Both the position numbers and the translations under genes were made by a program. A stretch of DNA of 24,263 nucleotides, taken from JBGZEX01 sp041846495 (GTDB taxonomy: Bacteria > Bacteroidota > Bacteroidia > Bacteroidales > Marinifilaceae). A model generated the notes under the pieces. The model saw nothing but the letters and a program-made list of their open reading frames with translations. It was not told where the DNA came from and ran no database searches. Of the stretch, positions 1 to 7,626 are shown piece by piece (positions within the stretch are counted from its first letter, which is position 1; each line of letters starts with the position of its first letter). The DNA lies in contig JBGZEX010000077.1 of the NCBI GenBank assembly GCA_041846495.1, forward strand, positions 1-24,263. Reading direction: 5' to 3'.

Positions 1-19
1 AGGTCGTTACTTTTTTCAT
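1..19 (-). CDS. Start of a leftward gene cut by the window edge
   Basis: Only six codons are visible. On the minus strand an ATG at 19-17 is followed by Lys-Lys-Val-Thr-Thr codons up to the window edge. The support is context: a well-formed Bacteroidetes promoter on the same strand (48-79) would start transcription about 20 bases upstream of this ATG. An alternative ATG pair at 37-42 on the minus strand meets a stop after three codons. The Met-Lys-Lys start would suit a signal peptide, but nothing can be said about the product. Confidence 0.35.
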
Positions 20-47
20 AGTAAGTTTGTTATTTCATCATTCCGTG

Positions 48-79
48 CAAAAATAATACTATATATCAGGGAAAACAAA
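48..79 (-). promoter_or_regulatory. Bacteroidetes-type promoter reading left
   Basis: On the minus strand a TTTG (complement of 76-79) is followed after 20 bases by TATTTTTG (complement of 48-55). This matches the TTTG / TAnnTTTG pattern of Bacteroidetes primary-sigma promoters. It would drive the gene starting at 19 on the minus strand, with a leader of about 20 bases. It lies back to back with the putative aspartate kinase promoter. Confidence 0.55.
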
Positions 80-102
80 AATTTCCCGGAGTAGTTTTAA
101 AA

Positions 103-134
103 TTGAAGGATTTAGGTGTTTTTTTGTATATTGC
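103..134 (+). promoter_or_regulatory. Putative promoter of the aspartate kinase gene
   Basis: TTG at 103-105 and TATATTGC at 127-134, 21 bases apart, resemble the Bacteroidetes -33/-7 elements with an imperfect -7 (TTGC instead of TTTG). The ATG at 153 lies 18 bases downstream, so the leader would be short. A purine-rich AAGAAGGG at 143-150 precedes the start. Confidence 0.4.
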
Positions 135-152
135 GAGGCTAAAAGAAGGGTT

Positions 153-1409
153 ATGGAAATATATAAATTCGGTGGGGCTTCCGTAAAGGACGCTTCGGGG
201 GTGAAAAATGTGTTCGACATCGTAAAGGAGGCCGAAGGCAAACTCGTCGTCGTCATATCGGCTATGGGTAAAACTACGGATATGCTCGAGAAGATATGCC
301 GCTCGTATTTCTCCGGGAAGGATTGGGAAAGGGATTACCGGGCGTTGCGCTCTTTTCACGAGAATATAGTTCGTGAACTTTTCGGAGAGGGACCGCATCG
401 AGCCGGCCGGCGGATAAAAGAAGTTTCGGATGCTCTTTACGAAGACTTGAGAGGCACGCCCTCCATGAGTTACGACTACGAATACGATCGCATCGTTTCC
501 TACGGAGAAAGGCTGTCTTCCCTGATTTTATTTCTTTATATGGAATATCGAGGCCTGCCTGTCCGCTGGACGGATATCCGGAAATATATGTTGACCGACG
601 ATAATTACAGGGATGCCAATGTGAATACGGAGGTGGCGGGCAAACTCTGCCGGGAAGTATTTTCTTTCGAAAACGAATCCGTTTATATAACCCAGGGGTT
701 TATAGGGGGAACGTTTACCGGGCAAACGACCACCCTCGGCAGGGAGGGCTCCGATTATACGGCGGCTCTTTTGGCCAATTTTTTAAATGCGGAAGCATTG
801 ACCATATGGAAAGATGTGCCCGGCATTATGAATGCGGATCCCAAATTGCATCCGGAAGCCCGGATACTGGAGAAACTCTCGTATAAAGAGGCTATAGAAT
901 TGGCTCATTTCGGAGCGAAAGTCATTCACCCTAAAACGATAAAGCCTTTGGAAAACAAAGGGATTCCTCTTTACGTAAAATCTTTTTTCTCTCCCGACGG
1001 CAGCGGCTCTCTTATTTGCGATATAACCGGAGACTTGAAATATCCGCCCATTTATATCGATAAGGGGAATCAGCTTTTGCTTACACTTACTCCCCGGGAT
1101 TTTTCTTTTATTGCAGAGGAAAAATTGAGTCTTATTTTTTCGGTTTTGGCAAAATACAGATTGCGTTTGAATTTAATGCAGAATGCGGCCATTAGTTTTA
1201 CCTTTTGTATCGATAACGATATCTCTCTTATGGATTCTTTTATGGAGGAGCTGCGGCCGGATTTCGAATTGCTTTACAATACCGACGTACGTCTGTTGAC
1301 GGTGAGGCATTATAATGAGGAAATTCTTTCGAAATTGGTGGCGGGAGCGATTTGTCTGGTGGAGCAACGGAGCCGGAGTACGGCAAGGTTCGTGTTGTCC
1401 GGTACGTAA
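153..1409 (+). CDS. lysC: Aspartate kinase
   Basis: It phosphorylates L-aspartate to aspartyl-4-phosphate, the first step towards lysine, threonine, methionine and diaminopimelate, in the cytoplasm. The protein has 418 residues. The amino-acid kinase fold spans about residues 1-290: it begins with KFGG at 5-8, has TLGREGSDYTAA at 194-205 for nucleotide and aspartate binding, the DVPGIMNADP loop at 221-230 and KVIHPKTI at 256-263. Residues of about 305-418 should form the ACT-type regulatory region. That region is weakly conserved and short for a lysine-sensitive AK of about 450 residues, so feedback control cannot be predicted. The ATG at 153 follows a purine-rich stretch. No homoserine dehydrogenase domain is fused. 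Family assignment is firm; the paralogue name (lysC) is a best guess, since Bacteroidota often carry several aspartokinases. Confidence 0.9.
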   Translation: MEIYKFGGASVKDASGVKNVFDIVKEAEGKLVVVISAMGKTTDMLEKICRSYFSGKDWERDYRALRSFHENIVRELFGEGPHRAGRRIKEVSDALYEDLRGTPSMSYDYEYDRIVSYGERLSSLILFLYMEYRGLPVRWTDIRKYMLTDDNYRDANVNTEVAGKLCREVFSFENESVYITQGFIGGTFTGQTTTLGREGSDYTAALLANFLNAEALTIWKDVPGIMNADPKLHPEARILEKLSYKEAIELAHFGAKVIHPKTIKPLENKGIPLYVKSFFSPDGSGSLICDITGDLKYPPIYIDKGNQLLLTLTPRDFSFIAEEKLSLIFSVLAKYRLRLNLMQNAAISFTFCIDNDISLMDSFMEELRPDFELLYNTDVRLLTVRHYNEEILSKLVAGAICLVEQRSRSTARFVLSGT

Positions 1410-1467
1410 GAGAGGGAAGGCAAAAATAAGGAGAGCTGTCTTCGTTTTATTTTTAAGTAAAAAGTAA

Positions 1468-1475
1468 TATATTTG
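1468..1475 (+). promoter_or_regulatory. -7 element upstream of ileS
   Basis: TATATTTG is a full match to TAnnTTTG, 36 bases before the ileS ATG at 1512. The -33 position (about 1445-1448) reads TTTT, a partial match. Transcription would start near 1482, downstream of a TTG at 1473 that would otherwise extend the ileS reading frame, so this element also supports the ATG at 1512 as the start. Confidence 0.55.
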
Positions 1476-1511
1476 CAAATTGATTTATTTAATTACGAAC
1501 GACAGACAAAG

Positions 1512-4500
1512 ATGGGGAAGAAATTCAACGAATACAAGGGCTTGGACCTTTCCGGTATCGGTAAAGAGGTATTGGATATATGGGAGGTCGAGGATGCATT
1601 TTCCAAAAGTTTGGATGCCCGGCGGGATAATCCGGATTTCGTGTTTTACGAAGGACCTCCTTCGGCAAACGGGATGCCGGGTATTCACCATGTAATGTCC
1701 CGCTCCATAAAAGATGTGGTATGTCGTTATAAGACCCTTAAGGGGTATCGTGTCGAGCGTAAGGCCGGTTGGGATACCCACGGGCTTCCCGTGGAGTTGG
1801 GAGTCGAGAAGAAAATGGGAATCACCAAGGAAGATATAGGAAAGACCGTATCCGTCTCGGATTATAACCGGGCATGCCGGGAGGAAGTGATGATGTTTAC
1901 GGGAGAATGGGAGGAGCTTACGAAAAAGATAGGCTATTGGGTGGATATGCAGAATCCTTATATCACGTATGATAACCGCTATATAGAAACCCTGTGGTAT
2001 TTGTTGAAACAGTTGTACGACAAAGGCTATCTCTATAAAGGATATACGATACAACCCTATTCTCCCGCAGCCGGTACCGGTTTGAGTACTCATGAATTGA
2101 ATCAGCCGGGTTGTTATAAGGATGTAAAGGATACGACCTGCGTGGCCGAGTTCCGTATCGTGAAGGATGCGAAATACCGTTCTCTTTTTCCGGATACCCC
2201 CGAAGATGAGGATGTATGTATGATTGCATGGACCACTACCCCGTGGACATTGCCTTCCAATACGGCATTGGCGGTGGGTAAGGATATAGATTACACGGCA
2301 GTCAGAACGTTCAATCCCTATACCTGTCTTCCGGTTACCCTGATTTTGGCGAAGGAGAGATTGGGTGCTTATTTCAATAATAAAGCCGAAGGGCTTCCTT
2401 TATCCGATTATAAAAAAGGAGACAAACTTATACCGTACGAAGTGACGGCAAGTTTCAAGGGAGGCGATTTGGCCGGTCTCGCTTACGAACAGCTTATGCC
2501 TTGGGTAAAACCCGGCGGCAAGGCTTTTGCCGTAATAGAGGGGGATTACGTAAGCACCGAGGACGGGACCGGTATCGTGCATATAGCTCCGACTTTCGGA
2601 GCGGACGACGACAGGGTGGCCAAGGCCGCCGGTATCGTACCTTTGCTTTTGGTCGATAAGGACGGCAACAAACAACCCATGGTAGACAGACGCGGACGCT
2701 TCTTTCCCATGGAAGATCTGGATCCGGATTTTATAGCGACTTCTGTGAACAGGGAGTTGTACGGGCTTTATGCGGGCCGTTTTGTGAAAAACGCTTACGA
2801 CCCGGAACTCGAAGGCCGAGAGGATGTCTCCTTGGATATCGATTTGGCGGTTGCCCTGAAATCGGAAAACAAAGCATTTAAGATAGAAAAACACGTGCAC
2901 AACTATCCTCATTGCTGGAGGACGGATAAGCCGGTGCTTTATTATCCCCTCGATTCGTGGTTCGTACGTACGACCGCAGCCAAAGAGCGGATGTTGGATT
3001 TGAACCGTACCATATGCTGGAAACCTGCCGCTACCGGCGAGGGTAGATTCGGCAAATGGCTCGAAAATTTGGTGGACTGGAATTTATCCCGTTCCCGGTT
3101 TTGGGGAACTCCTCTGCCGATATGGGTGAATGAGGAAGGTACGGAAAAAAAATGCATAGGTTCGGCGGAAGAGTTGATGCGCGAAATAGAGCGCTCCGTA
3201 ACTGCCGGCCTTATGGATGAATCGCCTTATCCGGATTTCGTACCGGGAGATTTTTCCAAAGAAAATTACGATAAATTGGATTTGCATCGTCCTTATGTAG
3301 ACGAAATCGTCCTTGCGGATTCCAAGGGGAAACCGATGTTCCGGGAAAAGGATTTGATTGACGTATGGTTCGATTCGGGGGCAATGCCTTATGCACAATT
3401 GCATTATCCGTTCGAAAACAGGGAATCGATAGACGGGAAGCTCCGTTTCCCGGCGGATTTTATTGCCGAGGGGGTAGACCAGACCAGAGGATGGTTCTTT
3501 ACCCTTCATGCGATAGCGACCATGGTGTTCGATTCGGTGGCTTTTAAGAATATTATTTCCAACGGCCTGGTTTTGGATGCAGGAGGAAATAAGATGTCCA
3601 AACGTCTCGGGAATGCCGTAGACCCCTTCGATGTTATCGAGAAACACGGTCCGGATGCATTGCGCTGGTATATGATTACTTCTTCCCAGCCGTGGGATAA
3701 TCTTAAGTTCGATATATCCGGAGTGGAGGAAGTGAAACGCAAGTTTTTCGGAACCTTATACAATACCTACGGTTTTTTTGCCCTCTATGCCAATGTGGAC
3801 GGATTTACCTATGCCGAAGAGGATTTGCCTCTTCACAAACGTCCGGAGATAGACCGTTGGATACTTTCCCTTCTGAATACCTTGAAAAAGGAAGTGGGCG
3901 AGGCTTATGAAAATTACGAACTTACCCGTGCCGGGAGGCTGATTCAGGATTTCGTCATCGAACATCTTTCGAATTGGTATGTCCGGCTTTCCCGTAAGAG
4001 ATATTGGGGAGGCGGTTTCACGGAGGATAAGTTGTCGGCGTATCAGACGCTGTATCGATGTCTTGAAGGTGTGGCCCTCCTGGCCTCTCCGATCGCTCCT
4101 TTCTATACGGATAAATTATTCAGGGATTTGAATGCCGTGACGGGAAGGGTGGAAGGAAGCGTTCATACGGCCGCTTTTCCCAATCCGGATACGACGGAGA
4201 TAGATAACGAGTTGGAGATGCGGATGCAAATGGCTCAGCAGATATCTTCCATGGTATTGGCTTTGAGAAGAAAGGTGAAGATAAGGGTACGCCAGCCCTT
4301 GGCCAAGATTATGATACCCATAGACGAACCCCGCGTATTGGAGCGATTGAAAGCCGTGGAGTCCATTATATTGTCGGAGGTAAACGTCAAGCATATAGAA
4401 TATATAACCGATACCACGGGGGTTTTGATAAAGAAGATAAAACCGAATTTTAAAGTATTGGGACCGAAATTCGGCAAGTATATGAAAGAGATTTCCGCAG

Positions 4501-4955
4501 CTATCGCCGCTTTGGATCAAAAAGCCATAACGGATTTCGAGAAGAAAGGGAATATGTATTTGAAAGCCGGAGGCGAAAATCTCTTTATAGAACTTTCCGA
4601 CGTGGAGATTTTGTCGGAAGACATACCGGGATGGTTGGTAGCTAACGAAGGTCGTTTTACCGTAGCCTTGGATATCAATATAACCAAGGAGTTGAGAGAA
4701 GAAGGTTTGGCGAGGGAGCTGATCAACCGGATTCAGAATTTACGCAAGGAGAGCGCTTTCGATGTGACCGATAAGATTACGGTGGACATATATTCCGCTT
4801 TCGGACTCGACGAGGCCGTACGTAATTTTTCCGACCATATAGCGAATCAGGTACTTGCTACCTCCATACGCATAGTCGATACCTATGAAGAATCCCTGTA
4901 TACGGAAATAGAAATCGACGAGATAAAAACATATTTGAAAGTAACGAAGATTTAA
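1512..4955 (+). CDS. ileS: Isoleucyl-tRNA synthetase, IleRS2-like, with swapped GIHH signature
   Basis: It charges tRNA-Ile with isoleucine and edits misactivated valine. From the ATG at 1512 the protein has 1147 residues. The frame stays open upstream to a TTG at 1473, but that lies inside the -7 promoter element. The catalytic Rossmann domain carries the class I first motif at residues 57-60 as G-I-H-H, within ANGMPGIHHVMS, where the usual motif is H-x-G-H. KMSKR is at 694-698. The editing (CP1) domain is seen by its TTTPWTLPSN motif. The enzyme resembles the IleRS2 group (WDTHGLPVE; no C-terminal CxxC zinc pairs; long C-terminal region). IleRS2 enzymes are known to be insensitive to mupirocin. 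It is the first gene of a cluster with dksA, lspA and rnhA. Confidence 0.97.
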   Translation: MGKKFNEYKGLDLSGIGKEVLDIWEVEDAFSKSLDARRDNPDFVFYEGPPSANGMPGIHHVMSRSIKDVVCRYKTLKGYRVERKAGWDTHGLPVELGVEKKMGITKEDIGKTVSVSDYNRACREEVMMFTGEWEELTKKIGYWVDMQNPYITYDNRYIETLWYLLKQLYDKGYLYKGYTIQPYSPAAGTGLSTHELNQPGCYKDVKDTTCVAEFRIVKDAKYRSLFPDTPEDEDVCMIAWTTTPWTLPSNTALAVGKDIDYTAVRTFNPYTCLPVTLILAKERLGAYFNNKAEGLPLSDYKKGDKLIPYEVTASFKGGDLAGLAYEQLMPWVKPGGKAFAVIEGDYVSTEDGTGIVHIAPTFGADDDRVAKAAGIVPLLLVDKDGNKQPMVDRRGRFFPMEDLDPDFIATSVNRELYGLYAGRFVKNAYDPELEGREDVSLDIDLAVALKSENKAFKIEKHVHNYPHCWRTDKPVLYYPLDSWFVRTTAAKERMLDLNRTICWKPAATGEGRFGKWLENLVDWNLSRSRFWGTPLPIWVNEEGTEKKCIGSAEELMREIERSVTAGLMDESPYPDFVPGDFSKENYDKLDLHRPYVDEIVLADSKGKPMFREKDLIDVWFDSGAMPYAQLHYPFENRESIDGKLRFPADFIAEGVDQTRGWFFTLHAIATMVFDSVAFKNIISNGLVLDAGGNKMSKRLGNAVDPFDVIEKHGPDALRWYMITSSQPWDNLKFDISGVEEVKRKFFGTLYNTYGFFALYANVDGFTYAEEDLPLHKRPEIDRWILSLLNTLKKEVGEAYENYELTRAGRLIQDFVIEHLSNWYVRLSRKRYWGGGFTEDKLSAYQTLYRCLEGVALLASPIAPFYTDKLFRDLNAVTGRVEGSVHTAAFPNPDTTEIDNELEMRMQMAQQISSMVLALRRKVKIRVRQPLAKIMIPIDEPRVLERLKAVESIILSEVNVKHIEYITDTTGVLIKKIKPNFKVLGPKFGKYMKEISAAIAALDQKAITDFEKKGNMYLKAGGENLFIELSDVEILSEDIPGWLVANEGRFTVALDINITKELREEGLARELINRIQNLRKESAFDVTDKITVDIYSAFGLDEAVRNFSDHIANQVLATSIRIVDTYEESLYTEIEIDEIKTYLKVTKI

Positions 4956-4974
4956 TTATGATAAAATAAGCATC

Positions 4975-5352
4975 ATGGAAAAAACGAGATATTCCGATAG
5001 CGAATTACAGGAGTTTAAAGAGATAATTCTGGAGAAACTCGAAAAGGCGAAGAAAGATTACGAGATCCTCAAAGCCGTAATCTCAGGGAGCGACGGGAAC
5101 GATATATCCGATACTTCTCCTACTTTTAAGGTTTTGGAAGAAGGGGCGGCCGTGCTTTCGAAAGAAGAGGCGGGGCGTTTGGCCCAACGGCAGGCCAAAT
5201 TCATTTCGCATTTGGAGGCCGCTCTCATAAGGATAGAGAATAAGACTTACGGAATATGCCGGGTTACGGGTAAATTGATATCCAAAGAACGGTTGAGGGC
5301 AGTGCCTCATGCGACTTTGAGCATGGATGCGAAATTGGAACAAGACAGTTGA
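4975..5352 (+). CDS. dksA: DksA/TraR-family regulator with degenerate zinc finger
   Basis: DksA-family proteins bind in the RNA polymerase secondary channel and modulate initiation together with ppGpp. The 125-residue protein begins with a predicted coiled coil, with a tip motif DISDTS at 43-48 that resembles the DxxDxA tip of E. coli DksA. The C-terminal part (TYGICRVTGK ... PHATLSMDAK, 91-120) aligns with the C4 zinc finger, but only the first cysteine (C95) remains; the other three positions are T98, S116 and A119. The fold must therefore hold without a normal zinc site, as I recall for other Bacteroidetes homologues. The gene lies 19 bases after ileS and 3 bases before lspA, so the three are almost certainly co-transcribed. 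The family call is firm; a ppGpp partnership is inference. Confidence 0.88.
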   Translation: MEKTRYSDSELQEFKEIILEKLEKAKKDYEILKAVISGSDGNDISDTSPTFKVLEEGAAVLSKEEAGRLAQRQAKFISHLEAALIRIENKTYGICRVTGKLISKERLRAVPHATLSMDAKLEQDS

Positions 5353-5355
5353 GCG

Positions 5356-5988
5356 ATGAAGTCCGGAACGAGATTGGGGCTCTTCGTCCTTTTGTTGTTG
5401 GTATTGGATCAATCCGTTAAGTTCTGGATAAAGACCCGGATGACGCTCGGGGAAGAAATTCCGGTATTCGGAGATTGGTTCAAAATACTTTTTGTGGAAA
5501 ATAACGGAATGGCTTTCGGGCTTCAATTGGGCAAAGGGAGCGGGGGTAAATTGTTCCTCAGTATATTCCGGATAGCTGCGGTCGGAGTTTTGGGTTGGTA
5601 TTTGTGTAAACTTATCCGGGATAAAGTGACCGGAGGGGTGGTATATTCCTTCGGACTTATATTCTGCGGAGCCTTGGGCAATATCGTCGATTCCATGTTT
5701 TACGGACTTTTGTTCGATGCGAGTACGACTTCCAAGGTGGCGGAATTCTTGCCGGCGGGAGGGGGATATGCCCGTTTCCTTCAGGGGAAGGTGGTGGATA
5801 TGCTGTATTTCCCCCTGTTCGAAGGTTATCTTCCCGACTGGCTGCCTTTTTGGGGAGGCGATTATTTTATATTCTTTCGGCCGGTTTTCAATTTTGCAGA
5901 CTCTTATATTACGATAGGGGTATTGTTGCTTTTGTTGTTTTACAGGAAGTTTTTTAAGAACGAGGCTTCGCAATCCCCGGTTTCTTAA
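5356..5988 (+). CDS. lspA: Lipoprotein signal peptidase (signal peptidase II)
   Basis: It is an inner-membrane aspartic protease that removes signal peptides from diacylated prolipoproteins. The protein has 210 residues with hydrophobic segments at about 7-20, 67-86, 94-113 and 180-200. Family motifs are LDQSVKFW (17-24), FVENNGMAFG (46-55), LGNIVDS (107-113), the catalytic region KVVDM with D148, and FNFADSYIT with D182. It is longer than the usual 160-170 residues because the loop regions between the NIVD and FNxAD motifs are expanded; I recall such loops in other Bacteroidetes LspA proteins. Start and stop are tightly packed: 3 bases after dksA, and the next ATG follows the stop directly. 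A large lipoprotein load (SusD-type proteins) makes this gene important in Bacteroidota. Confidence 0.95.
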   Translation: MKSGTRLGLFVLLLLVLDQSVKFWIKTRMTLGEEIPVFGDWFKILFVENNGMAFGLQLGKGSGGKLFLSIFRIAAVGVLGWYLCKLIRDKVTGGVVYSFGLIFCGALGNIVDSMFYGLLFDASTTSKVAEFLPAGGGYARFLQGKVVDMLYFPLFEGYLPDWLPFWGGDYFIFFRPVFNFADSYITIGVLLLLLFYRKFFKNEASQSPVS

Positions 5989-6462
5989 ATGGATATAACC
6001 ATTTATACGGACGGTTCGTCCCGGGGTAATCCCGGGCCGGGAGGCTATGGCGTTGTGCTCATGGCCAAGGTGGGGGATAAAGCGTATAAGAAAGAATTAT
6101 CCCGGGGGTATCGGCTTACCACCAACAACAGGATGGAGTTGTTGGCCGTAATCGCAGGCTTGGAGGCATTGAAAAACGAGGGGGAAAATGTGTGCGTATA
6201 TTCCGATTCGAGATATGTCGTAGACAGCGTGGAAAAAGGCTGGGTGTTCGATTGGGAGAAAAAGGGATTTAAGAATAAGAAAAATGCGGACTTATGGATG
6301 CGTTTTCTTAAGGCATATCGCCGTCATAAAGTTTCTTTCGTGTGGGTAAAAGGACATGCAATGGTCGAAATGAACGAGTTGTGCGACAGGCTGGCGGTCG
6401 CCGCATCCAAGGCCGGGGAATTGTCGGCGGATACGGTATTCGAGGCCGGAATGGGGGATTGA
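5989..6462 (+). CDS. rnhA: Ribonuclease HI
   Basis: It degrades the RNA strand of RNA-DNA hybrids such as Okazaki primers and R-loops. The 157-residue protein has the complete catalytic set: D8 in YTDGSSRGNPGPGG, E50 in NNRMELLA, D73 in YSDSRYV and D133 in NELCDRLA, plus the loop His H123 in VKGHAM. A basic helix/handle segment (WEKKGFKNKKNADLW) is also present. The ATG at 5989 immediately follows the lspA stop with no spacer, so translation is probably coupled. It is the last gene of the ileS cluster. Confidence 0.96.
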   Translation: MDITIYTDGSSRGNPGPGGYGVVLMAKVGDKAYKKELSRGYRLTTNNRMELLAVIAGLEALKNEGENVCVYSDSRYVVDSVEKGWVFDWEKKGFKNKKNADLWMRFLKAYRRHKVSFVWVKGHAMVEMNELCDRLAVAASKAGELSADTVFEAGMGD

Positions 6463-6547
6463 ATGCAAATGCCGAGAATCGGATACTGTTTTAAAATTTA
6501 TAGCATCTGCTTTTTGAATGTCCGGGGTGTGAAAATATGAAGACTTT

Positions 6548-6578
6548 TTTGCCGATTACGTGTTTTTATGTAAGTTTG
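6548..6578 (+). promoter_or_regulatory. Promoter of the threonine dehydrogenase gene
   Basis: TTTG at 6548-6551 and TAAGTTTG at 6571-6578, separated by exactly 19 bases, are full matches to the Bacteroidetes -33 and -7 elements. The ATG at 6598 follows 19 bases after the -7, giving a short leader. Confidence 0.75.
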
Positions 6579-6597
6579 TGGACTAAAAAAAAGTGAT

Positions 6598-7566
6598 ATG
6601 AAGAATATATTGGTAATTGGTGCCGGAGGGCAAATAGGTTCGGAACTCGTGCCTCATTTGAGACATATTTATGGAGATAATCATGTGGTGGCGGCCGATA
6701 TTTCCGCCGAAAAATGTGCCGCTTTGGCTGAAGCGGGGCCGTTTTGCGAACTGGATGCTTTGAACGGAGCCGCATTTGCGGGGATTGTAAGCAAATATAA
6801 AATCGATACGATATTCAATTTGGTTGCCCTTTTGTCGGCTACGGGAGAGCGTAATCCGCAGCTTGCATGGAAAATCAACATAGGTGCCCTGACCAATTCT
6901 CTCGATATAGCGAAGGATAACGGATGTGCCGTATTCACGCCTTCTTCCATAGGTGCTTTCGGAAAGGATACGCCCAAGGATAAGACCCCTCAGGATACGC
7001 TTCAGCGTTCCAATACCACCATATACGGCGTATGTAAGGTTACCGGAGAGTTGTTGAGCGACTATTATTTTCATCGTTTCGGAGTGGATACGCGCAGTGT
7101 GCGTTTCCCCGGATTGATATCTTATGTGACCCTGCCCGGCGGAGGTACTACGGATTATGCGGTCGAGATTTATTACGATGCCGTACGCAAATCTTCTTTT
7201 ACCTGTAATATAAAAGAAGGTACTTATATGGATATGATGTATATGCCGGATGCTTTGAATGCCGTAGTCCGGCTTATGGAAGCCGATCCCGCCCGCCTCA
7301 AACACCGAAACAGTTTCAATATAGCCTCCATGAGTTTCGAACCGGAAGGTATTGCCGCCGAAATCAGGAAGCATATACCCGGGTTTAAAATGGATTATAA
7401 GATAGATCCCGTAAAACAGGCTATTGCCGACAGTTGGCCCAATAGCATGGACGACAGTTGTGCGAGAGAGGAATGGGATTGGGCTCCCCGATACGACCTT
7501 GCGGAGATGACGACGGATATGCTTCGTAAGGTTAAGGAAAAATTCGATATGGGTATCTGTAAATAA
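6598..7566 (+). CDS. L-threonine 3-dehydrogenase, short-chain (epimerase-like) type
   Basis: It belongs to the NAD-dependent epimerase/dehydratase (extended SDR) family. The 322-residue protein starts with the nucleotide-binding GAGGQIG (8-14) and has the catalytic pair Y143 and K147 in TTIYGVCK. Several stretches match my memory of the SDR-type threonine dehydrogenases, notably VRFPGLISY, LPGGGTTDYAVE and the C-terminal IADSWPNSMDDSCARE. The reaction would be L-threonine plus NAD to 2-amino-3-oxobutanoate, which a 2-amino-3-ketobutyrate CoA ligase (kbl, not in this window) turns into glycine and acetyl-CoA. It is probably transcribed alone, with its own promoter (6548-6578) and hairpin terminator (7565-7591). 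A sugar-nucleotide epimerase is less likely given those motifs. Confidence 0.88.
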   Translation: MKNILVIGAGGQIGSELVPHLRHIYGDNHVVAADISAEKCAALAEAGPFCELDALNGAAFAGIVSKYKIDTIFNLVALLSATGERNPQLAWKINIGALTNSLDIAKDNGCAVFTPSSIGAFGKDTPKDKTPQDTLQRSNTTIYGVCKVTGELLSDYYFHRFGVDTRSVRFPGLISYVTLPGGGTTDYAVEIYYDAVRKSSFTCNIKEGTYMDMMYMPDALNAVVRLMEADPARLKHRNSFNIASMSFEPEGIAAEIRKHIPGFKMDYKIDPVKQAIADSWPNSMDDSCAREEWDWAPRYDLAEMTTDMLRKVKEKFDMGICK

Positions 7567-7591
7567 AAAAGCGGCGATTGCCGCTTTTTTT
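7565..7591 (+). terminator. Rho-independent terminator after threonine dehydrogenase
   Basis: A hairpin GCGGC-GATT-GCCGC (7571-7584) is preceded by six A and followed by seven T (7585-7591). The A and T tracts extend the stem. It overlaps the stop codon region of the gene ending at 7566 and separates it from rnr. Confidence 0.88.
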
Positions 7592-7626
7592 ATTTTATTC
7601 GCTAACTTTAGAGGCATATTAAAACA

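Noticed and set aside
5083..5973. A 296-codon minus-strand open frame across dksA and lspA
   Set aside because: It spans two well-supported genes on the other strand and has no domain.
6583..7617. A 344-codon open frame on the minus strand opposite the threonine dehydrogenase gene
   Set aside because: The plus-strand protein has full family motifs, a promoter and a terminator; the antisense frame is a codon-bias shadow with no recognisable domain.
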